A DNA stretch of 64,000 bases from Ancylostoma caninum (GCA_037903475.1 JBAJFG010000060.1:1-64000), one strand, 5' to 3'. Counted from the stretch's first letter, positions 10,859 through 25,600 are shown. Made by a program: numbers and translations. The notes: a model not told the origin generated them from the sequence alone.

Positions 10859-12286
10859 GCATCGATGTTTTTGAATGGTCCACGGATGAATCAGCACTTT
10901 CTTGGGTTGCATGCACAAATTACCTGTCAGCACGAATCCTACTCAAACTTCGGTTGTTGCGTGAACAGGCTTCGTTCACTGACCAGGCTACAGATGATGT
11001 TTGACCAGATTTCGGATGTGAAATGTAGTCCGGCCAGAAAACGGATGATGCCTGCTCAGATTGCGGGACGAATTGTCTTGCCAGTTCACGGGTAACACTA
11101 GGAAATTTCCATTGCAGCATCTCGTAATTTCCCATTGTCTGAGGAAATTCAGAGCTGGAGCTCATATCAGATGGGTGTATTCTCAGATTTGTTCTACGGA
11201 CTCGAGAATTGCGCAGTTTTGCACTCGAAGAGGATTTTTTCTACAATAACATACGAGTCTAGATATGCCAAGTACATATTGACCACAGTGAGAGAACACT
11301 TATAGCTGGATTGTTATCCTGTTTTCAAGACAAAGGCTGCAGCATAGGGTGGAAAGCACCCTCGAAACCAGCGTGAGGCTGTTCGTCTCTGCAATTTTTG
11401 ATGACAGATTCCTATGGATTTCCTGGTACATTACATTGTTTGAGACCATGTTATTTGAACTTTGAGTGAAGGCCCGAGTGAGGCCCGAACAGCTTCCGGG
11501 TGCTGTCTGGACCCCTTCGTGTTCGTAGCCGCATGTCAAAACTCATACGGTTGGTAAAAGTCGCACGGATGGTAATCTCATGGAGGGGGGAATGTGGCCA
11601 TGTTTGCGCTCACTGTGTTGGAGAACCTTAGTGGGGTATGTGCTCACCCGAGAAAGAACACGAAGAACACGAGCATGATTAGTAAAGCAAATGCTTGATA
11701 TTTTCGTGCAAAGTTGATGTCGTACGCATGGACAACCTTTTGACCTTAACGACATGTCCACACCGAAACACCCTGAAAGAAAGTTAATAAAATCAAAGAA
11801 TCAATAAGAAACCAACAGGCGGTACTTTGGTGAAGAATGCCCATCATATTTGTGTTCACCATGTTAGAAAAGCGCGTGCGCCCAGTGTATTACGTAATTG
11901 TCTTGTATCAGAAGTGAAAAATCGACAAAATCCATAAATCAATAGTTCTGGATCAAATTGTTGCAGTATTTGTGTTCAGCATGTGAAACAATCCAACAGA
12001 CGTGTCATCAGTGACTCCTGAGCAAAATAAAGAAGAATCAATGAAATCAATGTGGTCGATGATGCAATCGATAGTTTCTGGAGGGATGTATGCTGAAACT
12101 TCCTCCACAGCCTTATCGAGCTTACGTATTCAACGATAGACCCTGATCGGTGCACATTGAGCTCTGTAACACTTCTTTCTCTTGGAAATGCACTGCGATA
12201 AGAACATTAGTGGGTGCCTCGATTACTCCCTTCTGGGAGTGATAAATTTTCTTCAGCGGAAGTGGGTATAGGGACTTGCGGAGGAT
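10859..12286. other. Unassigned stretch, nothing recognised
   Basis: Several 60-80 codon frames overlap on both strands without a recognisable domain. Exons for the N-terminus of the glycosyltransferase may lie here, but none could be identified by content. Confidence 0.3.
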
Positions 12287-12309
12287 TAAATCAAGATTTG
12301 CAGTCTGCA

Positions 12310-12535
12310 ACAGACCGAGTCACCTGACCAGTTGCACGAGATACGTTCCCCAACCACGACCAGAGCCTGCCGCACGCCGCGAGTCCTCTCGCTCTCTGCG
12401 TCTCCGATAAAAAACGGGTTCCTGTACTGCCTCCACTCACCGCTCCCCTGTCTATGCTGTAGCCCAGCACGGCCGCCGCAACGCAGGTGGGGAACGTATC
12501 TCATGTAATCCACCTGACCAAGTCCTCCGGATGCC
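12310..12535. repeat. Short inverted repeat (hairpin-forming)
   Basis: GAGATACGTTCCCCAAC near 12338 is mirrored by GTGGGGAACGTATCTC near 12487. CACCTGACCA also occurs outside both arms, in direct orientation. The enclosed ~130 bp is GC-rich and gives a chance frame on the minus strand. It is probably a MITE remnant. Confidence 0.45.
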
Positions 12536-13027
12536 CTGCAGTAGTCATACGCTGTGCGATACTTTGTCTGAGTATGTCTATAGCTACATTTATAGTGCAT
12601 CGGGTCGGATAACAAAAGATAAGTTTTGATTCTCGTTATCCGAGGATCGATGAATATCATTCGCTATTCAACCGGACTCCCATGATCTATAAATGTAGCT
12701 CATGACGGTGCAACTTTCGTGGAATTATTGGGGCAACTGCTAATCATCCAAAACAATCAGAACCTAGGAATGGAAATTTCCGTGGATGCTGCCTTCAAAA
12801 GTAGTGTCTCATCTCAGACACATTTGATGAAGTTCTCGGCCAGTGTACGAGGCCTCTCTCCCCTTTCACGGGCAGGCCGCATTGCGAACACCGGTGCGAT
12901 AAATGAGATCAACTGAGGTGTATGGGAAGACATGCCGCCTCCTCGCCGAGGAACCGTTCCGCGCCAAGTTCAATTGGTCTTTCGAAAACGGGTTTTTGAC
13001 AGTTTCATCAAATATATATATATATAT

Positions 13028-13106
13028 CAGTGGCGGACGCAGAAAGTGGGGAGGGGGGGGGGGCGTGGGAAAAAAAGGGCGCCCCCCGCCCCCCTTCCCC
13101 CCACTG
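13028..13106. mobile_element. Internally deleted CAGTGGCGGACGCA MITE, copy 1
   Basis: Starts CAGTGGCGGACGCAGAAAGT and ends CCACTG. A run of TA repeats abuts its left edge. Only about 79 bp remain of a roughly 280-bp family represented at 45-51.5 kb. The AT-rich core is lost and G/C homopolymers have fused the two termini. Confidence 0.75.
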
Positions 13107-13516
13107 ATATCCTAGAATCGAAAATGAGGTCAGACACTGCCTTTAAAGTTTGTGCCAACGCATAATTTGGACAATAATGAATAGCCTGAAAATGCCAGAC
13201 GACGTTTCATGACTCGGTCACTCATTCACTCTGCTAATTTATTACTATTTTTTCGATTTTACAGTGGTATGTGGACGGAGGTCTTAGGGCTTCGTAAAAT
13301 TACGGGTATCCAAAGGGGGCTTGGTCTTGTCTCTTGTGTGGGGAAAATTTGTGCTGCTTCTGCTTCGAGAATCAATTTACGTAAAACTGTGGAACTGTCC
13401 TCCAAGGGGTGAGGAAACCTTTCCACTACTAACACAGACTTCAATGTATTTATCAGTTACGGCTAGGCTGTTTTATTTGGTCTATGCCACATCAAAAGTT
13501 ATGCGTTGTTTTCCAG

Positions 13517-13698
13517 ATACGATGTCATACAGCAGCAACGGTGCTAGATCTACATACTGTTCTTTGAACTTGAGCAAATTTTCCGGTCCAATTGGTTTGT
13601 CTATGGAGCAATTACCTTACGATTATATGGAGAAACAATACAGCTATTTGATGCCAGGAGGGCATTACACACCACCTAACTGCATAGCTACAGATAAG
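13517..13698 (+). CDS. bre-4: bre-4-like exon a: start of catalytic domain
   Basis: The acceptor is TTTTCCAG at 13509-13516 and the donor is GTGAGT at 13699. The exon enters with two bases of a codon and exits in phase 0. It encodes the first conserved Cys (TYCSLN) and the segment GGHYTPPNCIATDK just before the first beta strand of the catalytic fold, with the second conserved Cys. The preceding exon was not identified. Confidence 0.85.
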
Positions 13699-16600
13699 GT
13701 GAGTGTTTGTTTTTGAAATGGGTCTGCCAGTAGAAAGCCGGAACGTTCTTTGGCGTGCGGAATGTATTCTATTAGCGTCACTGCTTTTATGCTCAAACGA
13801 GAGGCTAAATAGGGCATCCACATACGCTAACACGTTTGTAAACACTAGCAGGCCCTTCTGTGATATAGGCATAAAGCTTGCACACTGCGGTTAGTTCATG
13901 ATCTATCCGTACAAAGCTATCAAGGCAGACATTTGAATTTTTACCTGTAATGTTCTCCCATTCTAAGCTGAAGAGGGGAGGAAACCAAATCTATGTGGCA
14001 TTCCAAAATTAGATATACCTCCTTATGTGAAGTTGACGATACTGGTCTTGAGTATGTTTTTGCGCCGCGCTCAATGCCACTGCGGAAGAAGTTATGACCT
14101 TGTCTACAGTATGTACAAGTGCAGTTCCAGTATCGAGCTACTATATCCCACATGCTATGCGTTGCCATGCGAAAAGGATGCAGAATTCGTGATTAGCAGT
14201 CCAAATAACCCTGTATACAAAATTCCAGCTACAACATGCATCACTTCGGGTACAGAATTGCTCCTTGATCATTTCTACTACAAACATTTTCAAAGAAACG
14301 ATACTCCATCAAAGGCCTTCCGTTGCGGTGTATACACTACCTTGTACATCCCGAATCGCTGATTCGAAAATTATTTTGATCTCTGTCCATTCTCGTCTCC
14401 ATAAGGATTTACGTCCATTTTTCCAAATGCACGCGATAAGGAAGTATACATAAATTAAGGTAATTTGGGTAAACGAAGATAGTGTGGCGCAGTGGAAAGT
14501 GTCTCGGTTGTCATAGATGTATTTGCAGGTTCGATCCACCGCACGATGAGATTTTTTGCATTTTTCTTGCACTTACTGTTTCCTCCTGAAAATCTACTCT
14601 ATGCAGTTTTATAGGGTTATCCATTTTGTGAGGTAAACCCGTTTTTAGATGTTTACTGTGGAATTAATCACAATTACTTCAGAAAACAGAGGTAAATTAT
14701 TGATTTTGATATCGAAATGGTAGTGCATTGCAAAATGATGTTGATAATCGTGATCAGCGCCTAATATTACCCCTCTGCGCATGGAGGACTCTGCGAGATG
14801 CCAAAACTACCCTATGCCCAGTGGCCGTTCCTTCCTGAGTGATAATAGGTGTAAATGATCAAGGCGTAATTCTGTACCCGTAAATGCATTTTTTCTCTGA
14901 ATTTTTGCGTACGGGTTTACTTGTATTGCTGATTGCAAATTCTGTGTCCAATTTGCATAGCAACGCCTACATTGTGGGCTTACGACAGATGGATGCAGGA
15001 ACTGCACATACGTATATGCTGGACAGACAAGGTCATAACTTTTTCGCAGCAGTATTGAGCACTAATGGAGAATATAATCGAGATCAGCATGGTCAACTTC
15101 ACATTATGAGACGAATTCCATTCTGAAGTGCCACAGACATTTGGTATCCCTCCCTTGTGAGTATATGTGGCATTTCTGCAAAACCGAAACAATTAAACCC
15201 GCTAGTAGTCATTACTTTGGTGCCGGTAATAGCAACTGGAAAGAAAACGATCACAATATCATTTTTAGATTTTCAGATAGCAGTTATAATCCCATTTCGT
15301 GACAGGGATACTCACCTACGCATTCTTCTCAACAACCTGCATCCGTTTCTCACCAATCAGATGTTGGACTATTCGATAATAGTTGTGGAACAAGTTGCAA
15401 ACCAAACTCTTAACAGAGCAAAGGTAGGTACATTCTTACTCAGACAAACCCTCGCTGGGCGCGCAGGTAAAGGCTCCGGCAGAAGCGAGATTGGGGCGCG
15501 CGCCCAACGAGTTTGTCGCGCACGCCTTGCGAGATCGGCGCGCGCGCCCAGCGATGGCGTCACAACCGGTCAATACCGGATGATGGCCAGGTGCTTAAAG
15601 TTGAGCGACAAGGCCTCACCACATAGATATTAGTGTGGTAAGAAAGTCTTGAGCCGTTTTAGACTTTTTTGTGCTTTATTTTATTACTCAGCACACAGTG
15701 GAATTTGCTCAACAATATAATAGCCATAGTTAGTCAGTGCAGTGTCCCACCTAATGGGCAGGTCAGCGGTCCCCTTTTCCCAGGAACATGGTCAACTTTG
15801 GCGGATTTTTTCTTGACTTGAAATGCCCTGAAAGAGCAAAATAAGTGGTAGTCGGAAGGGGCAACGTCAGGAGAAAAGGGTGAGTGGGAAACCGTAACCC
15901 AGCCCAGCTCCGCCAATTTTTCACCGGTCTCTTTAGCTATTTGGGGCCTACCCTCATCATGGCGTAGGTGTACAAGAAACTCGTTTCGACCGTTTTTCTC
16001 AAACAGCATCAGCGGCTCTCTGGAGCTGATTGGCGTACGTGTTACCGGTGGTCTCAGGAAGATCTACACAGCGCGTTTATTATTAATTACATAATTATAG
16101 AAACTCCGCAAGTTTTGACAGTAGCTAGCTTAATCCTAATCCAATGGTCCTGATTTCTTCTCTTGGATTCTCTGGGTCACAGACAACCGCTAAGAGATGT
16201 GCGAGATTTTCGCATTAATTTATCGGAAAGTCAGTGTTTTAAACTGGTGGGAAGATTGAATTAAATGTTCTGTATTACTCGGACAAACCCTCGCTGGGCG
16301 CGCAGGTAAGGCCCCGGCAAAAGCGAGATTGGGGCGCGCTCCCAGCGAGCTTATCGCGCGCGCCCGTCGATGACGTCACGACCGGTCAATACCGATTGAT
16401 GGTCAGGTGTTGAATGTTGGGTGACAATGCCTCACCACTTAGATGTACTGATGGTGCATGACCACCTCTACAAAAATGGCCACTATGACCTTCCCTTTAA
16501 TGGAATGTGGGCTAGAGGTTGAAAAAGATCGGCTTCACGCCTTCAGAAACCGTACTTGTACACCGCACTGACCGGCGGAGTCCCACTGATGCTGCTTCGT

Positions 16601-19600
16601 ATTTGTTGCTGGTGAAGATATGTTCTCGCTCTCACCGAGCGATGTTCTCCGCGCGCGTCCTTTGTCGTCTGCAACTTTCGAAAATCGTCCCTCGTCTGCT
16701 CCGCGCCCAGCGAAATTCTGCTCCGGCAAAAGCGAGCGACTTTACCGACGTGAGTCTTCGAAACTGTACTATTTCATTCTGCTCCGCGCGAAGCGAAGCA
16801 AGGGTCGCTCCTCACGGAGACCTCAAACGCTCCTCACGGAGACCTCAAACAACACAACGATGTTCTCCGCGACCAGCGAGGGTTTGTCTGAGTAAAGCAG
16901 CAACGAATAGTACGAGTAGTTTCGAACAAAGTTATCCATCCTAATTTGTGCTTCTTCAAACAATCCTTTTGCCAGAATGGTGGAGGCGTTTCGGATGAAG
17001 TATAGCTCGTTGCTCCAGGGGTGGTATGCACGAAAGTTATGGCTCAGAAAGGCTTTCGCCCAGTGCTGGTATTCATGAACGTGCGGGTACGGGAAGGGGC
17101 GTGACGGGTACCCGCTGCAGCTAGTTCCCGGCGGGAACCTTCCTAGTTACCCGTACGGGTAAAAATTGTATTCATGAACCACCAGGAAGCGGGAAGACCG
17201 CGACGCATCGATTAGATTCGCAGACACGGCCGAGTTTTCGAGATGAGTTGCGCGAAATGAATGTTTTCGAACGTACTCTTTGAAGAATTTGTCGGGGAAA
17301 CGTAGGTTTCTCTGATTTTTCTTTCTAGGAGCGGGTTTCCATGTGAGTTTCTTACTAGTAAGCCATGAGGTATCTCTATTACTTGCTCTGTTTCTGTTTT
17401 TCATTCTTAAAAACGCATATATCGTTGTTTTTTGTAGTGCACTTGTTTTTTTCTTTGCGGAATCGATTCTTCTCATTCTGTTTGTTTTTTGAATACCTTG
17501 TCTTTCTTGCAGGACCATTGTTGGCTTCTTGCACTGCGTGGTGTTGTACATTGCTCCTCGCCACCATTTGTTTTTATAGTGACTGTATTTGAGTGCTAGT
17601 GAGTGGTAGAAGAATATAAGGGCAGAGTAGTAGAATAATAATGAAAAGAAACCGTTGCTTCAGCGCCAGGAGGGATACGGTCCACCCAGCTTCCAGTAAT
17701 GTGCGCGCATACGGTGGATTTTAATAATGTCAGTCAGGGAGACAGTGGCTTTTGGAAATCATTACCCCGCCGTTTTTTTTCAAAATCAAAACTTCAAATC
17801 AAATTACACCATATCTGAAAATAAGAAGAAATATTGTTTCCATATGAAGACAAATAAGCGCGGAATGGAGGTAGCATTCAATTAGCTAGGTAGGAAAAAG
17901 CACAAAACTCTTCTCAATCTCAAGAAGGCATTACTACGTAAAAATTCACTAATAACATGCAATAATAATAAAAAAGTATCGCGGAAATCCATTGACGGGT
18001 AGAGCTTCCCGAGGTCTAGAGGGTCGGGTAAGCGGGAACCTTCCCGTCCACCCGCCGGGTAGACCGAGAAGTTACCCGCCGGTTTCATGAATACCAATTT
18101 TCTACCCGCAGAACGGAACTTCTGTTCCCGGAGGTTCCCGTGGCAAAGCCTTCCGGCAGGAACCTTCCGGCACGAATGATCGATAGCTCACTGTTGTTTA
18201 CTAACGGGGTGTTTTGATTGAATGTACGCAAAATCGCTTCATTTTAACTTGTGCGTTAAACGTGTAATAAGCTGTGTGCGGTCGTTAATACCTCAGAACA
18301 AAGCAGAAGAATCTCGATTTAGGCCACACTATGCTACCTCAGACGCAAACAACTATTTGTAGAGGAATTTCCACGGAGAGGGGTCAACGTGGCATGCTCC
18401 TATTCAATGAAAACACCGCACGGACGCCGTGAATGGGTACAGCGCGAAAACACGCGTATATGAGTGTGTCTAAGCTGTATCGAGGATGCAAATGGGCAGT
18501 TCCTTCGTCTTATGGACGAATGCGCGTCAGACGAACACATCAACTATTAAATGCCTTTTTCAAATAGAAAAGGGAGTGCTGAGAACGTCATATGCAACAC
18601 CGGTGTAGGTTGAGTACAGGATATGCAAAAAGTCTCTGGACAACATAATTGCTAACTAAAAACATGCGGGAGAGGAAAGTTGAAGAATCAATGGTAATTC
18701 CCTGCATGTAATCTACAGGGTGATCCACATGAAATGTGATGAGAAAAACTACCCATAACTTCGCCCAGATCAATTCAAATAGGCATTTTTTTACATTTAT
18801 TTGATACAGAAGGAAATTCTACATAAGATCGCTTCCATCTCATTCAGGACTACTGCCTTTAGCTCTGATACAAGCCTCCAATCTCCTCCGGAATTTTTTG
18901 AGGAAGCGCGCAATCATTTTCAGCGAGATTTTGTCCCATGCATTCACAAGGGTTGTCTTCAGCGAATCCGTGACATGGTTTTGAAAGAGCAGGGCTTTTG
19001 GTCCAGGACTGACCAGATAGCAAAATCCAGATGTTTGAGATCGGGTGAGTTTGATGGCCAAAAAGCCATCGTCCCGGAACACAGAAGAATGATCCCACAC
19101 CGTAGAAGTTTCTTCTCTGTGCCGTGAGCTGGTGCCCAATCTTGGAGGTACATTCAATGCCCTTAGCGTTTTCTTTGGTCGAAGGTACACTTGCATCCTA
19201 AAGGGTTTGCTTTCAATACAGTTAGGCATCAATTTTAGTTCCTCGTTGAACAAAAACAAGCTTGGTCTTGCTTAGGCCTGATATTCCAGCCCACACTATC
19301 GAGGGCTGTGAAAAATAAGTTTTTTCTACCTTTGCGGCTCTTGGAGACTTTCCTGTCGATTCTGCGCATTTCGTAGTGATTCAGCGGAAAATATCCTATC
19401 ATTTGTGAAGAGAATCTGGGCAAGCTTGCCACCGCGCGCAAGGCTCACCATCCTTCTGCATTTTTCCAATCTTGACGCCTTAACTTCATCGGTAGGGCTT
19501 TGTCCTTTGGCGAATTTGTAAGGAAACACTCTAAATCATTTCTGGTCAGTCTTTGAATAGTTGAACGGGTTACTTTGTGATCCTCAGCCAATTCTCCAAT

Positions 19601-22600
19601 GCTTCTTTAAGGATTTCGGCGACGTTTGTCTTTGACGAATACTCGAAGAGCAGGAACCCTTGCACTTCTCTTTCCTCCTCTTGGACGATTCAATCCCTCC
19701 GGCCTCCTCAAATGCATTCTGACGCAATGTACTTGCTGCCGATGCAGTTTGAGCGTTCGAAATCATGGAAACTGAGGACCCGCGTTTGTACGTGGCGACT
19801 ATTGCTGAACGATCCTCAAGTGATACCATCTTTATCTAGAAACAGAGAATCAGACTAGTCGCAATAGCACTAGTGAATGCGGAAAAAATGAATAACTGCA
19901 TGAAGAGCACAAAATAGCAAAAAAAAGTCCGAAAACTGATCTGCTATAGCTCGTCACACTTAATGTGGACCACCCTGTAGTTATGAACATAAATATCACT
20001 CTTGAGTGTTGATGAAGGTATTGGCTTGAATATTGGTGAAGGTATCGATATGAGTATTAGTGAAGGTATTGACTTTGAATTTTCTGAATTTCTTCTCTCA
20101 TGAGTGGATTCCACAGTTGGACACTCAGCACCAACGCGTGCCAGACCGCGATAAAGAGTGCACAGAAAGCCTTCGTTTCCTGTTTTTCCCGGTAAGAACG
20201 GTTTAGCTTTGATCTGAGATGAGAAATAAGGTGGTAGAGCTTTGGGGCATATTTCGGACCTCATTTGGCTGCTCCTTGCCGGGTTCAGACGGGCAAACGT
20301 AATTAGTGCATACAATTAGGTCGTCACGTATGAAATGTCCGATTTTATGAGCGGTCAGTTTGACAGTCTCTATCTGCGAAGATTTAGTAGATCTCTTCTC
20401 ATCTTCATTTTCATTATGAAGGTGCATTCTATTCCTTTCGAAATCACTTCCTGAATTTTTGATCAGTTTTCGAATTTTTATTTGAAAGCATTTTCTGTAA
20501 AACTACTCAAAGACGAAAAATCGTGTCGTTTTGAAACATAGGTTCCATTTTCCAGCCATTACAGCTGAGAAAGCTGGGAACATAAAGGTAGTGTTAAGGG
20601 AAAATTGGCTGGCAAATGCACTGAACAGCGTTTGCTTGGGAAGTTCCGCTCAGGTGACATGAAGCTCCAAAATGAGCCTTATGATGAACCTGGATTTCGA
20701 TGGGGTGGAAGCCATAGCCGAAGCGGATAGGAGTCAAACTAGGCCTGCGTAAGCAGCAAGGTGTTAAATTTATAATCCAATAACATTGAGGTACTCAAGG
20801 CAATATGACCATTAAAAGTGATTCGGTAAAAGAATTTTTCCCAGTTTGACCCTCAAGAATAGGTGCCAATTTTTGACCTCAAGAATGGGTGCCAATTTTT
20901 CTTTCACAAATCCACGCTCCTTAAGCCAGAGGAGCAGGAGTGAGGATCCACCTGCCACTCACAGGGGCAAACCTTGCTCTATTTGACCACAACTCCTTTC
21001 AGGTATTAGCTCACTTCTTGGTGGAGAAAATGTTCAATTTTCAACATGATGTTGAAGACGCTCTTCGCCACTTGATTGCTACTTGCTTTCCATGTTTCCA
21101 AGCTGTTGGCGCAATCAAGCTGCAGTTAAGATGGCAAAGCTGTGGGGATAGTATAGGAGCATAGGAGCATATTCGGATATCTGATACTGCATCTTGCTTT
21201 AGAAACAAAACTCGAAATCTTCTCATCCAAAATCGGACATTTCATACTTGACGACCTAATAATTACCGGTTCACAGAATGAAGAAATCACCGCATGAAGT
21301 GTTCCTTATTTTGTACGGTAAAAATGTGAACACGCAATTCTGAACCTACAGGTTGATGCAGAAGTTTTGCAGAAGGAATCACCTCATAAAATGATGCTTG
21401 TTTTTTACTGCAAAATGTGGACAAGCAACTCTAAACCTACACTCATTATTAGGTTGATGCAAAAGTTTTGTCAGTTTTTTCCGAAACTCTATAATTCTCG
21501 GTACATGTCGTGGGTTTGATGGGTATCCATTGCAGTTGAAAGGCAGGAAATATTTAAAAATTCACAGGCACAATTTTCACACTTTCAATTTTTCGTTTTT
21601 CGCGTGAATTTCCAGTAGGACTACAAGCGATTTGATTCGAAATACCCTCTTTTCATCTGACCTAGAGAGCGCTACCAACTCCACCGTCAAGCTCTGGCTT
21701 CGAGGCTCCCATTTCGAATGGTCACAGACAAACACTTTTTGAAGCATTTTCTCTGCTTTCTCTTGAATTCCTGCTGTACGATCCAATCCATGCTGCTACC
21801 CTGAACTTTCTGCCCGCGGTGGATCCGCGGTACGCCCGAGGTGGAGCGTCGGTGGACCCGCACATGTCCGCTGTTGTTCCGCACCAGGGCTGTGCGTAGA
21901 ATCGTATATAAAATGCCTACTTTTCTGGCTCTACTCAACATTCTCCTAATATACAGAAGATAATACGCATAATTACGACGATTCTGGAATATGATCTGCA
22001 GTAAGGCACAAAGGCACATCGGAGAACAATCTGCTTTCAGGAAGATTTTATCATCTTGTTGAGGTTGAATGCATAATACTAATGCGAACATTCGTAAATC
22101 TGCAACTATTTTAGGAAGTGGGCGAATAACTTGCGCATAAGCCATCATTCTCTGTTGATCTTTCTGAGTATTAGAGCAGCGATATTGACATCACGAAATT
22201 CCCTTATATCAAAATGTTGGTATACTCAGACATTCGCTCAGCCCTAGGCTCGGCCTTGAGCGGCACTAGCTTTATGGCTTTTCGAGAAGAGCTGCTAATT
22301 TGAGAGTTCTTTATCATCACCAATAGAATTCCGGTCAGATAGTATTCATATAATATCAGCAATTGTATCGGGTCTTGGACAGATATTGCTGCTAATGTGG
22401 GGCGACAGTGCCGCCATAGTGGGCCGACAGTGCTGCCAATTTAAGGTCCGCGGCCCCCCGCGGACCTTAAGGTGGCAGCACTATTGGCTATAGTGCTGCC
22501 CCAACTCTGAAATTTTCTGATGGTCAAATGGTCGAAAAATTCATGAAAAATTTATTATCAACAAAAATACAGATTCGATCAGAATCCACACTAAAACGAA

Positions 22601-25600
22601 TAATAAGCATGCTTAAAGCTCCGTTAAGCTCCAATAACGTCAGAAAAAACAGTTTTTCATAAAAATCCTAAAAATGCTCTAATAGCAAAAATATCAAGAA
22701 ATACACATCAAACTGGGTGTCTTGGGTCAGGCTAACCAAAATCTGCGATGAAATCCAATTATGTCGATGCCCAAGACACCCAAAAAAACAAACAACTTCA
22801 GAATTCAGGATAGTATTAGAAAATTTTGGGCAAAAAAGTAAAATTAGGAAAACACTCGAGATTTCGTTAAAAAGAAAAGCCCAAAATTTTCTAAAAACGT
22901 GAAATACATACAAATATCAAGCGTAATCAATATCTTCAACAATTTCGGACTAGGTTAGGCAATTTTGGGCTTGGCATCAAGTTGAACTGTAATCTCAGCA
23001 CAAAAAAAGCCCAAAAATCCCTAAAGCATAAAACTAAATATGTACAAATTTCAGGAATAATCAATATCTTCTAAGATCAAGTGAGTAGAGAGACCAGTAA
23101 ATAAAATATCAAGTGAGTAGAGCGACCAGTATAATAAAATGATGACCGGTAAGTGAGTAAACAATGAGGTATGTGCGATGAGAAAAATTACAAAAAAATA
23201 GCACACGTGCACTCCTCACAACAAGTTTATCGCTCTCGTAAATTCTAAAAAAACTTCCTTCTAGAAAACTTTCTACTCATACAAAAAGTGCACCTGTGCT
23301 AAAAATCCAACAGAAGGCAAAAAGTTGAGGCAAAAATCCAAAACATTCATGCAAAGCACTCGCGTTTTCGGCACCAGTATCGAAAGAAGTGAGGATTTCA
23401 TCGGAATGACTGAGGGTAGAGGAAAAGTGAGGTCAGAATTGGGTGGCACAAGGTTGAGGAGTGGTAGTCGTCGGAATTAGTCAGTTTCGGGAATTAGCGA
23501 GGCGTGGCAAGCAGGTAGTTCAGGCTAAGGAGGTGAGAGCGGCAGCGGGATAGCGAGATCGAGGCAAATTTAAAAGTGCGGCGAAACTGAGAAGAGGGCG
23601 ACGTAAATTGGGTATCAATTCCTAGTGTGATGGAAACGAGACAAGATTTTGCAACGTTTTTGATGAGTCAAAATTCAAGTCATAGTCAAAAAAATCAGAT
23701 TCAATCCATGGTTCAAGTCAAGGTTGAAAAAGTCAGAGTCATTCCATGTTTTAAAGCTCAAAAATCATTCCAAGAGAAAAAAATTCTCTTCAAGTGTGAG
23801 TCAAATCAGAAAAAAATCATGGGGAGACTTCGAGATCGGGAAACAAACAGAAACGAATGAAAGCAATAAAATTAGCAAAAGGAAGTAGGTGACCGACAGA
23901 AAACCAATTAAGACATACGAACTTCCGGGCTACAGTCCTTCGGTCACGGAATTGAAAAGTTCTGTTTGCTTCCCTCTCTCTCCGTCGTCCACTAATCACT
24001 AATTCCTTCACTTGAGATGTCATCAATCTGCAAATAAACAAATTTGAAAGCTCTCACACAGCTACTAGGTCAAAACCTAACTTACCTTTTCTTGGCTGCG
24101 TGCTGGGATGGAAAAGCGTCGGCGTTTCTAAATCAATTTAACGGTAAAAAGCAGATCTCAAAATTTTGAGAAAAAGTGATAAAAGAATAAAAATTAGACT
24201 CACTGATTTAGGACGTAGTCTCTCCTCCACCAGAACGTACTGGCGAATGTCGGCCCTGCAAGTAGGACTCGAATCGGTTTCTAATGCTTGTAAAAACCCT
24301 CTATACTCACATGGCTCTGGCAATTGCGGCCCCGCATTCGTGTGTCCACCTCACACGATAGTCCCTACGGTACTGGAGAGCTGACGACCTCGACGCGTTA
24401 TCTGGGCCCAGCCCCAACCAAAATCTGAAGTTAAGATCTACTAGAAGCAAATCATTGTTTATCAAATCTAATTTTTTAGTCTCACTTAGTCGGGCTCAAA
24501 ATGGGCGACTGCGAATTTTGAAAACAAAAACATGCAATCGCCTATGCCAAAGTGAGTGAGAAGACAGTTGAGCGCACAGTTGAGCGAATATCAAGAAAAA
24601 ATCCTATAGAAAAAGTTCTTCTAAAAAAGTTTGGTTTCGCATAGTTCCATCATTTGAATGACATGGAAGAAGAATGCGGATGATAAGGATGATGATGGAA
24701 ACAGAGATGGATGAGACGAAAGAGCAAACGTTAGAACTCCGAATCGAACAAAAACTTCCAAAAAAAAGTCGGAGTTCACTGTTTTCTTTGAAGTTGAGGC
24801 TTCAAAAGAACTCACTTCGACATTTCGGTAGACCCACATGTTGTTGATGACGTCCAGCGCCCTCGTCCTGTCGTCCACGTGCTCAATATCCAAGATCTTG
24901 ACTTCCATCTCGTCCATATTCGCGCCGTCACACGATTGCCACCTAAAAAATTCCAAAATTAGAACAATGCCAGCGGACGCGCACATAAAAACAACGAAGG
25001 ATTGAGTAGGAAGCGACAGAAGATGAGAGAGAAGCGTTAGCAGAAAGAAGAAACAAAAGAGATTGAAGAAAATTAGTGAGCGAGGAGTTGCGCGCCGAAA
25101 AACAGTCACAGTAGAAAAAAACAAGTGAAAGCGCCCGCAAAAACAGTGCAAAAGCAGAGAGGAAGAGAGGAAGGATGAAAGAGAGACTGAAGAAGTGTAA
25201 AAGAATAGTGAAAGAATAGAAAGAATTGATGGGAGCGAATTTGCGCGGCGGGGATAGCGAAAATTTGCGATGAAACAGATGAGCGCGCGCTCAGAACAAC
25301 CAAGGAAAGATTAAAGGAGAGGGTAAGGATGAGAGGAAGGCGAAAGGAGTGGAGGGAAACAAAGAAGATTAAAGAAAAAAGTGAGAGAGAAGTTGAGCGC
25401 GGGTGGGATACTCAAATTGCGACAAAACGAAAAAACGCGCGCCGGGGAGAACCAAATTTCAATAAAACAGAAGAACGCGCACGTGAAAACAACTAAAGAG
25501 AGAAGAGGAAGAGAGAGAGGATGAGAGAGAGGAGAGAAGAGAGTGAAGGAACAAAAAAGAATGAAGAAAAAACGTGAGGGAGAAGTTGCGCGCAGAGAAG

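Noticed and set aside
12286..12660. 124-codon minus-strand frame
   Set aside because: GC-rich, overlaps an inverted repeat, no domain. Likely a chance frame in a MITE remnant.
17147..17551. 134-codon Lys/Arg-rich minus-strand frame
   Set aside because: Lies inside a TIR element, shows no domain I can name and no conserved motif. Not called as a gene.
24336..24430. Possible 5S rRNA-like segment (AAAATCTGAAGTTAAGATCT)
   Set aside because: Only a short resemblance to the 5S internal control region. The rest does not align.
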